From: Bog-950 sp964423405
GTDB taxonomy: Bacteria; Bacteroidota; Bacteroidia; Chitinophagales; LD1
Direction of reading: 5' to 3'
Assembly: GCA_964423405.1 (NCBI GenBank)
Contig: CAYREY010000003.1
Coordinates: 91,404-155,403, forward strand
Length of the DNA stretch: 64,000 nucleotides
Part shown: piece after piece, positions 26,250-35,335 of the stretch
Numbering within the stretch: position 1 is the first letter of the stretch
How the letters are laid out: every line of letters begins with the position of its first letter
Notes under the pieces: model-generated
The model's database searches: none
Told to the model about the DNA's origin: nothing
Seen by the model: the letters and a program-made list of their open reading frames with translations, nothing else
Made by a program: the position numbers and the translations under genes

Positions 26250-26792
26250 TTACTTGCTTAAAGCAGCTTCAATGGCTTTAATAACTTCAGCATCATTAAC
26301 CGAAGTTTTAGGGCTAACCGAAGTTATTACGTGGCCATCTTTACCCACCAGAAATTTTTGAAAATTCCAGGTAACAGCGGCGTCAGTAACACCATTTTCG
26401 CTTTTCTGGGTAAGGTAGCTGTATAGCGGGGCTATATCTTTACCCTTTACCGATATTTTAGAAAACATAGGGAACGTAACTGCATACTCGCGGGTGCAAA
26501 AAGCCTTTATATCTTTATCGCTGCCCGGCTCCTGGCCCATAAAGTTATTGGCCGGAAAACCCAGCACTACCAGGCCTTTGCTGCTGTATTTGGTGTATAG
26601 GGCCTGTATATCCTTATACTGCGGTGTATTACCACACATACTGGCTACGTTTACTATCAGCAATACTTTGCCTTTGTATTTAGCTAACGATACCTGGTTA
26701 CCATCAATATCCTTTACATTAAAATCGTAAACAGTTTTGCTGCTGTTAGCTGCAAATAAGGCCACCAGGGCTATGGTCAAAAAAGTTTTCAT
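26250..26792 (-). CDS. periplasmic glutathione-peroxidase-family peroxidase
   Basis: A 180-residue thiol peroxidase with an N-terminal export signal (MKTFLTIALVALFAANSS). The thioredoxin-like fold carries the peroxidatic Cys in NVASMCGNTPQY, the tetrad Trp-Asn in WNFQKF, and the resolving Cys in AFCTREYAVTFP typical of thioredoxin-dependent family members. The conserved GFPCNQF motif reads GFPANNF, so the tetrad Gln is replaced by Asn; this was confirmed from the bases at about 26530-26565. The enzyme should reduce hydroperoxides using a thioredoxin-like donor rather than glutathione, with the periplasm as likely site. A terminator separates it from the upstream giant gene. Confidence 0.88.
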   Translation of the reverse strand: MKTFLTIALVALFAANSSKTVYDFNVKDIDGNQVSLAKYKGKVLLIVNVASMCGNTPQYKDIQALYTKYSSKGLVVLGFPANNFMGQEPGSDKDIKAFCTREYAVTFPMFSKISVKGKDIAPLYSYLTQKSENGVTDAAVTWNFQKFLVGKDGHVITSVSPKTSVNDAEVIKAIEAALSK

Positions 26793-26847
26793 GTGCGTTG
26801 TTTTATGCTATTAACAAAGTAAACCCTTAAAAGTTTTACCAGCAACA

Positions 26848-26874
26848 AAAAGGCCGGTATATAACCGGCCTTTT
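26848..26874 (-). terminator. intrinsic terminator after the type B repeat protein
   Basis: An AGGCCGGT/ACCGGCCT stem with an ATATA loop and flanking A- and T-runs extending it, symmetrical enough to work on both strands. It lies 9 bp past the stop of the 26883-31145 gene and 55 bp before the peroxidase start. Confidence 0.85.
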
Positions 26875-26882
26875 AAACATTT

Positions 26883-29800
26883 TTATCGGATAAGAGTTAC
26901 AGAGCCTTTGTATTTAAGCGACCGGTCATTCATCATTACCACATCGGCGGTAAATACATATACGCCTGCCGGCAGCGGTGCGCCTTTGTAAGTACCATCA
27001 CAACCGTAGAAAAAATTGGTAGATTCAAACACTTTCTCGCCCCAGCGGTTATACATACCCCATTTAATCTGTTTTACACCGCTACCGAATGGTAAAAACA
27101 CATCGTTGTTACCATCGCCGTTAGGGCTAAAGGCATTCGGCCAGAAAATATCGCCCACCTTCAATACGTTCAGCACAATAGCATCGGTACCGGTACAGCC
27201 ATAGTTATCGGTATACACCAGCATATAGGTAATTGTATCGGCCGAATAGGCTACCGGGTTCTGGCAGTCGTTACAACTCAGCAGGGTATCGGGCATCCAG
27301 TTGTAAGTACCACCGCTTCCATTGCCTTGATTGATAACAGCAAATATGCCGGTGTTTTGCCCCTCATATACCAGCTTATCATCGCCCAAATCAACCATAG
27401 GCATCGGTACCAGGTTAATATCTACGGCATCGGTGGCAGTACAGTTATTGGCATCGGTTACGGTTACCGCATAGGTACCTGCCAAAGTTGGCAATATGGT
27501 TTGCGTGGTTTCCCCACCGCTCCACAGGTAACCGGTAAATCCGGCAGGCGCCGATAAATTAATAGGCGTACCCTCGCAGGCTGTAGTATCGTTACCCAAA
27601 TCTATGGTTAACAAGGGTGGCTCGGTAATAAATGCGGTAGCACTACCGGTACAGTTACTGGCATCTGCCACAGTAACTGTATAGGTACCCGGTATTAATC
27701 CGGTTTGTGTACTATCGTTGGTGCCACCACTCCATTGGTATAAATAGGGCGTACTGCCTCCGACTACATTAGCCGTTACTACACCATCGGCTGCGCCAAA
27801 GCAGCTTACATCGGTAGTTACTATATTAATCTGTAAACTATTGGCAGATGTAGGTACTGTTACCAATACGGTATCTGCACAATCATTCAGGTCTTTCGCA
27901 ATAACAGTGTAGTTGCCCGGTGCCAGGTTACCAAACGTATTTTGCGCCTGGTATGCACCACCGTTAAACGAATACGTGTAAGGCTGCACACCGGCCGTAG
28001 TAATGTTAACAGTTACCGAAGCATTGCTTAATCCGCAGCTGGGTGGTGTTACCACCGCATCGGCCTGTATGGTACAGCAAATAGGTGTAGCCAGTGTAAC
28101 ACTCGCTACAGCCTGGCAACCCACCGCATCGGTTACGGTTACTGTTACAGCACCGGGTGGCAGACCTGTAAACGATTGGTTAATTGGCGCAGGTATAAAA
28201 GGTACCTGTACCGGTGTACCACCGGTAGTATCAATCTCTGCACTGTAAGGTGCAGTACCACCGCTCAGGTTTACAGTTATCTGCCCATCATCGCCGGCAC
28301 AGGTTGGGGCTACAGGGTTGGTAAGCGTTAGCACCAGGGTACTGTTATCATTCAATGGAAACAAGGTATCTATAGCACAATTGGCAAAAGCAATATCAGT
28401 AATAGTAACTGTGTAGCTACCCGATGATATGCCGGTAAGGGAAGAAGTGTTTTGTCCGCCACCCCACGCATAGCTGTAGTTACCCGAACCATTGGAAGCG
28501 GTAAGTGTAATACTGCCATCTGCCTGCCCGCAGGTTGGCTGTACTAACACAGCACTTACGGTGTGCGTACAACAGTTGGTAGGGGCTGTAAGGGTTACAC
28601 TGGCGTTAGATGGACAGCTATTGGCATCTTGTACGCTGGCAGTAATAGTACCGGCATCAAGCCCCGGTAGCGGCAACTGCCCGGCTATGGGCGATGTTAC
28701 CGTAAACGGGCCCGAACCTGTATCAATGGTTATGGTGTATGGGCCGGTTCCACCGGCAAGCGTAACTGTAACCGAACCATCGCCACCGGCGCAGGTAGGG
28801 TTAACCGGGTTACTGAACGTAAGCGTAGGGCCACCCGGCGATGCTAAAGTAACCGAAGTAGTAAATGTACAGGTAGCTATGCTGGTACTGGTTATAGTTA
28901 CAATGTACGTTCCTGCACCTAAACCGGTACGGTTTTGCTGGGTAGATGGGCCATCGCTCCACGCGTAGGTATAGCTACCTGCCGGCGTAGGGCTTACGTT
29001 TATAGCACCATTGGTTTGCCCGCACGATGGCTGCGTGGTGCTGGTAGTAGCACTTAGCTGGCAACAGTTAGTGGGGGCTACTAAAGTAACCGTAGCACTG
29101 GCCAGGCAACCCTGCCCATCGGTTACGCTTACGTTAATAGTACCCGCACCAAGGCTAGGTATAGTAAGCGAGCCTGCCACCGGCGAAGTTTGGTTAACAG
29201 GTGCACCACCGGTATCAATAGTAATCTGGTATAATGGTGTACCACCCGATAAGGTTACCTGTACCGAACCATCGTTACCCGCACAGGTTGGTTGTGTAGG
29301 TACGCCAAAGGTAACCGCCAGGTTGCTGTTACTGTTTAATACAATGGTAGTATCGAAGGTACAGGTGGGTGTGCTGGTACTGGTAACGGTTACAGTATAG
29401 GTACCTGCTGGTAAACCTGTACGGTTTTGCTGGGTAGATGGGCCATCGCTCCAGGCAAACGTGTATGAGCCCGCAGGCACCGGTGTAATGTTAATAGCCC
29501 CGTTACTTTGCCCGCAGGTAGGTTGTGTGGTTGCAGCGCTGGCACTAAGTGCGCAGCAGGCTTGTGTGTTTACATTTATCACATCGCTTTGTGTTACACA
29601 ACCAGCCGTATCGCTAACCGTTAAGGTAAAAGTACCCGGCGGTGGGCACACCGTAGGGGTAAGTGTGTTACTGTTGGTCATATTACCGGTAGGGCTCCAG
29701 GTAAAGTTACCGGTATAGGCTACCTCGGGGTCGTTAAAGGTAATTGTCCAACTGTTGAACGAACCGGTAGGTAACGAAAAGCCATTGAAAATAGCATTAA

Positions 29801-31145
29801 AGTGTAACGACCACACACCATTGGCATCGCAACCCACCAGGTTATTAAACGGCTGGTTAGGTGCATAACTACCAGAGTATGGAGAAGTGCCCGATGTGAT
29901 AGGCGGGCCGGCCGGTACAAAGCAGGTATTGGTAAGCGATGTGCCCGATATAGTGCTATCTTTTACAAGTAAAATAGAGTCGCCGCTGGGGCATACCAAC
30001 CAGATATCAAACAAATCTACCCCACCAAAAAAGCTCATCGTCATATTACCAATACATACACTTGATATATAGTTAGAGGGCACTGTATTTAAATTCAGGT
30101 TGGTCACATTTATATCCATGGCTAAAAATGCGCGGCCCGGTGTAGCAGGTATTATTGGCGGAAAGCCGGGCAAACCCGGGGTACCGGTAATAGGGGCTGT
30201 TTCCTGATTACGGTAGGTAGGTGTTTTAGCAGGGCGCTGTACAATTTTAGCCGTAGCATTTAACTGTAGGCACTGGCCACTGCAAATGGTGGTATCATTA
30301 CCCGCATTTACTACTATAGTAGGGTTTACCACTACCAGCCGTACGGTATCGCTACAGGTATTGGTACCGTTGCTCATGTTTACTACGTAGTTTATAGTAG
30401 TATTAGGCGATACTGGTGTAGGATTAACTCCACCGTTCGGGCCGGCATTATATCCATCATGTACCCATACTATGTTGTACGAAGGGTCGTTACAGTATAT
30501 CACCACATTGTCTATACCCCAGTGGTCATAGTCGGCACCCGAGTCAGCATCCTGAAACCATCTAAACTTCGTATTTGAAGTTAATGCAGCCACCGGTACA
30601 GGAAAACACCAGTTATTCCAGTTAATTAACTGTGGATCGGAACCGCCGTTTGGATCAAAGTAATTCAGGGTAGTCCACGTAGCACCGTTATCAATGCTAT
30701 ATTGTAAATAAACCCCTTCTAACGGTTCATCAGGCCCCTCACATGGTGCTGTGCAATTGCTGCACTGTGTAGCAAACAACATATCAAAACAAATGGTAAC
30801 ACCTGCATTGGCGCAACTACTCAAGTTAAATGATGTAGTTGTAAGTGCTCGTGGTACTGGCGACGAATTGCCCATCCAAACATGCGTAGTACCATCTACA
30901 CCATTGGAGCTACATGGGTTATTCCACATAGCCTGTTGTGTACTCTGCCAGCCAGGGCCGTAACTACCGCTGTTAAAATTCTCTGACAGCAGCGCTATAC
31001 CCTGCGCCTGGCCGAAGGCTGATAACGATGCATTTTCGCCGCATACTATCGTATCGCGGTTAATAGCTGCGCTTACCGTACAGCCCTGCGAAAATGCATA
31101 GACTGATATAATACAGAATACAATAGTGCTTACAAGATTTTTCAT
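26883..31145 (-). CDS. giant T9SS type B secreted repeat protein with reelin-like and P-domain-like modules
   Basis: A 1420-residue protein with a signal peptide ending AFSQ. Residues about 20-230 resemble a reelin-subrepeat or MAM-like jelly roll (GATWTTLNYFDPNGG, WFQDADSGADYDHWGIDNVVI). Residues about 330-480 resemble a proprotein-convertase P-domain (CPSGDSILLVKDS, DANGVWSLHFN, SWTITFNDPE). From about 530, four two-domain SprB-like units of about 160 residues each start with a CC pair. After that come Ig-like domains and a C-terminal type B sorting domain (WPNAFSPNGDGNNDVF, MYNRWGEKVFES, PAGVYVFTADV). It is thus a T9SS cargo, likely a surface adhesin. Its first 531 residues are closely similar to those of the neighbouring 31270-34191 protein. 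Confidence 0.9.
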   Translation of the reverse strand: MKNLVSTIVFCIISVYAFSQGCTVSAAINRDTIVCGENASLSAFGQAQGIALLSENFNSGSYGPGWQSTQQAMWNNPCSSNGVDGTTHVWMGNSSPVPRALTTTSFNLSSCANAGVTICFDMLFATQCSNCTAPCEGPDEPLEGVYLQYSIDNGATWTTLNYFDPNGGSDPQLINWNNWCFPVPVAALTSNTKFRWFQDADSGADYDHWGIDNVVIYCNDPSYNIVWVHDGYNAGPNGGVNPTPVSPNTTINYVVNMSNGTNTCSDTVRLVVVNPTIVVNAGNDTTICSGQCLQLNATAKIVQRPAKTPTYRNQETAPITGTPGLPGFPPIIPATPGRAFLAMDINVTNLNLNTVPSNYISSVCIGNMTMSFFGGVDLFDIWLVCPSGDSILLVKDSTISGTSLTNTCFVPAGPPITSGTSPYSGSYAPNQPFNNLVGCDANGVWSLHFNAIFNGFSLPTGSFNSWTITFNDPEVAYTGNFTWSPTGNMTNSNTLTPTVCPPPGTFTLTVSDTAGCVTQSDVINVNTQACCALSASAATTQPTCGQSNGAINITPVPAGSYTFAWSDGPSTQQNRTGLPAGTYTVTVTSTSTPTCTFDTTIVLNSNSNLAVTFGVPTQPTCAGNDGSVQVTLSGGTPLYQITIDTGGAPVNQTSPVAGSLTIPSLGAGTINVSVTDGQGCLASATVTLVAPTNCCQLSATTSTTQPSCGQTNGAINVSPTPAGSYTYAWSDGPSTQQNRTGLGAGTYIVTITSTSIATCTFTTSVTLASPGGPTLTFSNPVNPTCAGGDGSVTVTLAGGTGPYTITIDTGSGPFTVTSPIAGQLPLPGLDAGTITASVQDANSCPSNASVTLTAPTNCCTHTVSAVLVQPTCGQADGSITLTASNGSGNYSYAWGGGQNTSSLTGISSGSYTVTITDIAFANCAIDTLFPLNDNSTLVLTLTNPVAPTCAGDDGQITVNLSGGTAPYSAEIDTTGGTPVQVPFIPAPINQSFTGLPPGAVTVTVTDAVGCQAVASVTLATPICCTIQADAVVTPPSCGLSNASVTVNITTAGVQPYTYSFNGGAYQAQNTFGNLAPGNYTVIAKDLNDCADTVLVTVPTSANSLQINIVTTDVSCFGAADGVVTANVVGGSTPYLYQWSGGTNDSTQTGLIPGTYTVTVADASNCTGSATAFITEPPLLTIDLGNDTTACEGTPINLSAPAGFTGYLWSGGETTQTILPTLAGTYAVTVTDANNCTATDAVDINLVPMPMVDLGDDKLVYEGQNTGIFAVINQGNGSGGTYNWMPDTLLSCNDCQNPVAYSADTITYMLVYTDNYGCTGTDAIVLNVLKVGDIFWPNAFSPNGDGNNDVFLPFGSGVKQIKWGMYNRWGEKVFESTNFFYGCDGTYKGAPLPAGVYVFTADVVMMNDRSLKYKGSVTLIR
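29553..31145 (-). repeat. duplicated N-terminal coding block, copy 1
   Basis: These 1593 bp encode residues 1-531 of the type B protein (reelin-like, P-domain-like and first Ig-like modules) and are the counterpart of 32605-34191, which encodes residues 1-529 of the type A neighbour. Similarity is visible at both DNA and protein level throughout and ends at the CC pair that opens the repeat region. Confidence 0.85.
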
Positions 31146-31225
31146 CTATGTGCTTATGTTTTTATTTCAATACTTAAGTTGCCTTTATCTGTGGGTTGAT
31201 ACAACAAAAATATCTGCCGCCCTAT

Positions 31226-31263
31226 ACAAAAAACAGTGCCCGAAAATTTATCCGGGCACTGTT
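31226..31263 (-). terminator. intrinsic terminator after the mosaic type A protein
   Basis: An 11-bp perfect stem (AACAGTGCCCG/CGGGCACTGTT) with a ten-base loop, followed on the minus strand by TTTTTTG. It lies 7 bp after the stop of the 31270-34191 gene and isolates the downstream giant gene. Confidence 0.9.
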
Positions 31264-31269
31264 CTTTTA

Positions 31270-31950
31270 CTACATCTTCATCAATTTTTGTGTAATAGCC
31301 CTGTTACCGGCGCTTATACGTAACATATAAACACCTGTAGCTACGTTCAGTTCAATCTCCGAACGTTGGTTATACAATCTGGTCTGGTAAACAAGTCTGC
31401 CTTCGGCATTATATACTTCACACTGTGCTCCTATCCAGCCTTTGCTTACTGCTATATTCCACATAGCAGTGGCATTAGGGTTAGGGTACACACTCATTCT
31501 GTCTTCTTCCATATCATCAATACCGGTTACGGTTACTACTACCGGCAACGATAGAGCGGTACAACCATTCTGATCGGTTACCAGCACCGTATAGCTACCC
31601 GACTCGTTGGCAACATACAATCCGCCGGTAGCACCCGGTATTGCTTGTCCATCGCGGTACCATTGGTAGCCCGCCGAACCATAGGCCAGCAACGAATCTT
31701 CGTTTACACTTATGCTTACAGGAGGTTGCGGGTATGTATTTAACGGCAACTGGTTAGATGCCGCCGAACAGTTGGTATTGTCGGTTACGGTTACATAATA
31801 ATTACCGGCAAGTGTAGCCGAAATACATGCCGATGTTTCACCAGTGTTCCAGGCGTATGATGCATAACCGGCAGGGGCACATATAGTAGCCGTATCGCCG
31901 GCACACATCAGTTGTTTGTTGCTGGTTATAGATACGGTATTATTAAGCGA
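31270..31950 (-). repeat. duplicated C-terminal coding block, copy 1
   Basis: This block encodes the CAGD domain, the YQWYRDG domain and the type A sorting domain. It corresponds to 34660-35335 in the upstream type A gene, with matching order, spacing and motifs (for example VVVTVTGI or VVVTITGI followed by a DM pair and MSVxPNPN). Boundaries are approximate. Confidence 0.75.
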
Positions 31951-34191
31951 ACTGCCCACTATAACACTGGCTGTTGCAGTACAGCCACTGGCATCCGATA
32001 CTGTAACAGTGTAGGTACCGTTAGCAAGACCTGTTAGCTGGGCTGAGTTTCCGCCATTGCTCCAGTTGTAAGTAGAGGCGGTACCCTGCGTTACGGTTAC
32101 CGTTGCTGTACCATTGCTGTTGCCGCAGGTAGTATTGGTAGCCAATGCCGAAACAGCAATACTGCCGCCGGCATTTACTACTGCCGATGCGGTAACGGTG
32201 CAGCCACCCGGCGCTGTTACAGTAACGGTATAAGTACCGGCAGCCAGGTTGGTAGCAGAGGCAGTAGTAGCGCCGTTATTCCACTGGTAACCACTGGCAG
32301 TACCCGATAAAATACTAACAGTTGCCGAACCGGTATTAGTAGCACAACCGGTACCGGTAGTAGCTACCGATATGGTAGGGGCACCGGCAGCACCCACTAC
32401 TATAGTCTCTACACTCGAACAGCCATTGGCATCGGTAATAGTAACAGTATACGTACCTGCCCCTAAACCGGTACGGTCAGGTGTAGTTGCAGGGCCATCG
32501 CTCCAGGCGTATGTGTAGTTGGCTGTGGGCGACATGGTAATATCTATAGCGCCATCGTTCTGCCCGCAGGTAGCCTGCGATGGTACAGCCGCAGCATTAA
32601 AATTACAACAGGTATAGGTGCTCACTCTTACGGTATCGGTACGGGTAACACAACCGGCTGTATCCGATACTGTAAGTACAAATTCATTAGGTACAGGACA
32701 TACAGTAGGGGTAAGTGTGTTGCTGTTGGTCATGTTAGCAGTAGGGCTCCAGGTAAAGTTACCGGTGTACGATACCTCGGGGTCATTAAACGTTATGCTC
32801 CAGTTGTTAAACACACCTATAGGTAACGATACACTGTTTATCACAGCGTTCAGGTGTAGCGACCATACTCCATTCGCATCACATCCGGCAAGGTTACTAA
32901 AAGGCTGGTTAGGGGCAAAGTTGCCGCTATAAGGCGATATAGCCGAAGTAATAGTACTACCCGCAGGTACAAAGCAGGTATTGGTTAACGATGCTCCGGT
33001 AAGGGTACTGTCTTTCACAAGCAATATCGAGTCGCCACTGGGGCATACCAGCCATATATCAAAAATCTCTATCCCACCAAAAAAACCGCTCATAGTAACA
33101 TTACCAATACATACGCTGGTTATATAGTTAGGTGTTACCGTATTCAGGTTCAGGTTGGTTACGTTAATATCCATAGCTAAAAACGCACCGCCCGGTATAG
33201 GGGGTATAAGCGGCGGTATGCCCGGAAAACCAGGTGTACCACTTATCTGTGCAATCTCCTGATTAGAGTAAGTTGGTGTTTTAGCCGGACGCTGAACTAC
33301 TTTACCATCGGCATTAAGCGCCACACAGGTACCCGAGCAGATGGCAGTATCAAGGCCCGCATTTGCCACTACTATAGGGTTTACTACGTTAATAGTTACT
33401 GTATCGGCACAGGTATTAGTACCATTGCTCATAGTTACCACATAGGTAGTGGTAGAATTAGGAGAATAAGGTGTAGGGTTGGCACCACCAGCACCACCTG
33501 TGGTGTAACCACCCGGCCACGCTATGCTGTAAGTAGGGTCATTACAGTAAATTACAACGTTATCTATACCCCAGTGGTCATAATCTGCACCAGAGTCGGC
33601 ATCCTGATACCAACGAAATTTAGTGTTAGCTGTAAGTGCTGCCTGTGGCACCGGAAAACACCAGTTACGCCAGTTAACAAGCTGTGGGTCGTTACCACCA
33701 TTCGGGTCAAAATAGTTCAGGGTAGTCCAGGTAGCACCGTTATCGGTAGAATATTGCAGGTACACCCCTTCTTGTGGTTCATCGGGGCCCTCGCAGGGGG
33801 CATTGTTACCCTGTGTGGCAAACAACATATCAAAACAGATTGTTACACCGGCGTTGGCACAGCTACTAAGGTTAAACGAAGTAGTAGTTAATACCCGTGG
33901 CACCGGCGATGAGTTACCCATCCAGATGTGGGTAGTTCCATCTACACCACCGGGGCTACAGGGGTTATTCCACATAGCCTGCTGGGTACTTTGCCAGCCC
34001 GGTCCGTAGGTACCGTTATTAAAATTTTCTGAAAGAAAAGCATTGCCCTGGGCATTACCGAAAGCCGACAATATTACGCTTTCGCCACATACAATTGTAT
34101 CGCGCGATAAAGAGGCATTAACCGTGCACCCCTGTGCAAATGCATATTGCAAGCCGCATAGCGCAGCTACAAAAAGTAATAGTTTTTTCAT
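31270..34191 (-). CDS. mosaic T9SS type A secreted repeat protein
   Basis: A 973-residue protein with signal peptide MKKLLLFVAALCGLQYAFAQ. The N-terminal 529 residues (reelin-like, P-domain-like, first Ig-like) parallel those of the 26883-31145 protein. The remaining part parallels the 34660-37716 protein: SprB repeats (WSNGGNSAQLTGLANGTYTV), a CPGD/CAGD domain, an SVSISVN...YQWYRDG domain and a type A sorting domain (MSVYPNPNATAMWNIAVSK, GVYMLRIS, TQKLMKM). It is therefore a chimera of its two neighbours and bears type A rather than type B sorting. The ATG at 34191 begins the signal peptide. The stop of the upstream 34199 gene is 7 bp away, so the two are co-transcribed. Confidence 0.9.
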   Translation of the reverse strand: MKKLLLFVAALCGLQYAFAQGCTVNASLSRDTIVCGESVILSAFGNAQGNAFLSENFNNGTYGPGWQSTQQAMWNNPCSPGGVDGTTHIWMGNSSPVPRVLTTTSFNLSSCANAGVTICFDMLFATQGNNAPCEGPDEPQEGVYLQYSTDNGATWTTLNYFDPNGGNDPQLVNWRNWCFPVPQAALTANTKFRWYQDADSGADYDHWGIDNVVIYCNDPTYSIAWPGGYTTGGAGGANPTPYSPNSTTTYVVTMSNGTNTCADTVTINVVNPIVVANAGLDTAICSGTCVALNADGKVVQRPAKTPTYSNQEIAQISGTPGFPGIPPLIPPIPGGAFLAMDINVTNLNLNTVTPNYITSVCIGNVTMSGFFGGIEIFDIWLVCPSGDSILLVKDSTLTGASLTNTCFVPAGSTITSAISPYSGNFAPNQPFSNLAGCDANGVWSLHLNAVINSVSLPIGVFNNWSITFNDPEVSYTGNFTWSPTANMTNSNTLTPTVCPVPNEFVLTVSDTAGCVTRTDTVRVSTYTCCNFNAAAVPSQATCGQNDGAIDITMSPTANYTYAWSDGPATTPDRTGLGAGTYTVTITDANGCSSVETIVVGAAGAPTISVATTGTGCATNTGSATVSILSGTASGYQWNNGATTASATNLAAGTYTVTVTAPGGCTVTASAVVNAGGSIAVSALATNTTCGNSNGTATVTVTQGTASTYNWSNGGNSAQLTGLANGTYTVTVSDASGCTATASVIVGSSLNNTVSITSNKQLMCAGDTATICAPAGYASYAWNTGETSACISATLAGNYYVTVTDNTNCSAASNQLPLNTYPQPPVSISVNEDSLLAYGSAGYQWYRDGQAIPGATGGLYVANESGSYTVLVTDQNGCTALSLPVVVTVTGIDDMEEDRMSVYPNPNATAMWNIAVSKGWIGAQCEVYNAEGRLVYQTRLYNQRSEIELNVATGVYMLRISAGNRAITQKLMKM
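32605..34191 (-). repeat. duplicated N-terminal coding block, copy 2
   Basis: These 1587 bp encode residues 1-529 of the mosaic type A protein and match 29553-31145 in the type B neighbour. The two copies differ in length by two codons overall. The similarity stops at the CC pair, after which the proteins share only general repeat character. Confidence 0.85.
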
Positions 34192-34198
34192 GGTGCAG

Positions 34199-34612
34199 CT
34201 ATTGTATAGGTTTAACAAGTACGTTCGTCAACTCAAACTTTGTAAGCTCGGTTGAAGTAAGGTTCAATTGTTTGGCAAATATGTACAGTCGGTTATCGCG
34301 GGTTGTACATTCGCCCTCTATAGCAGCACCAGGCTCCAGTGTAACCGAAAAATCTCGTACATCTGGCTTGGCTGTTGTGTTGTTAGAAAAAGTAAGCTCT
34401 TTGGTATAAAACACCTCTACCTTACGATTCTGTAGGTTTACTACTTTCAGTAAAATCTTTTTTTGGTGTATACCGTTTGCGTTATCGTGGCATTCTGCCT
34501 CGCGGTACAAAATTTCTACTTCGCTGTTTTTAAAGTAGCTTTTCCAGTTTTCGCCGGCAAAAGCAGCTACACTCAAAAACAACATCATCAGGGGTAATAG
34601 TGCGCGTTTCAA
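34199..34612 (-). CDS. small secreted protein, unknown function
   Basis: A 137-residue protein with signal peptide MKRALLPLMMLFLSVAAFAG. The mature part begins ENWKSYFKNSEVEILYREAEC and is beta-rich with two Cys (AEC and ECTTR), compatible with a small beta-sandwich. I do not recognise the family. It lies 7 bp before the mosaic repeat protein and 47 bp after the 34660-37716 gene, all on one strand, so it may be a periplasmic or surface partner of these type A proteins. No enzymatic motif is seen. Confidence 0.75.
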   Translation of the reverse strand: MKRALLPLMMLFLSVAAFAGENWKSYFKNSEVEILYREAECHDNANGIHQKKILLKVVNLQNRKVEVFYTKELTFSNNTTAKPDVRDFSVTLEPGAAIEGECTTRDNRLYIFAKQLNLTSTELTKFELTNVLVKPIQ

Positions 34613-34659
34613 TGTACTTGGTTTTGTTTTTATAAATAAATAGTTGTTAGCCGTTATTA

Positions 34660-35335
34660 TTATAATCTTATAAGTTTTTGACTTACAGATTTATTGCCTT
34701 TGGTTACTTTAAGCATATACACACCGGGTGCAATATTTAGTTCTACAATAGAATGCTCGTTCTTAATTTCCTCTTTATAAACCATTCGCCCTATAGCATC
34801 ATATACCTCGCAATTGGCCCCTATCCAGCTTTGGCTAACCGCAATAGTCCATTGGCTACCAGCATTGGGGTTTGGAAAAACACTCATACTTTCCTTAGCC
34901 ATGTCGTTTATACCTGTAATTGTTACAACCACAGGCAGCGATTGTGCAGTGCAACCAGCTGCATTGCTAACCACCACGGTATAACTACCACTTACAGATG
35001 GTACATAGATAGCATCGGTTGCACCCGAAATCAGCACCCCATCGCGGTACCACTGATAACTCGAAGAGTTATAGGCTACTAACGTATCTCCATTCACGCT
35101 TATACTAACAGATGGCTGCTGGTAGGCTGTAATAGCAGTAGCTGGCGATGTAGCCGTGCAATTGTCTAAATCAGTAACAGTTACATAATAGTTGCCGGCC
35201 AGTTTCACTTTAATGCAATCGGTAGTAGAACCGTTGTTCCACAAATAAGATTGATAACCCGAAGGTGCACATAAAATTGCGCTGTCGCCGGGACATATAG
35301 CTGTCTTATCTGTTGTTATAGCAACATTGCCTGTA
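34660..35335 (-). repeat. duplicated C-terminal coding block, copy 2
   Basis: Counterpart of 31270-31950, encoding the CPGD domain, the YQWYRDG domain and the type A sorting domain of the upstream repeat protein. Edges are approximate. Confidence 0.75.
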
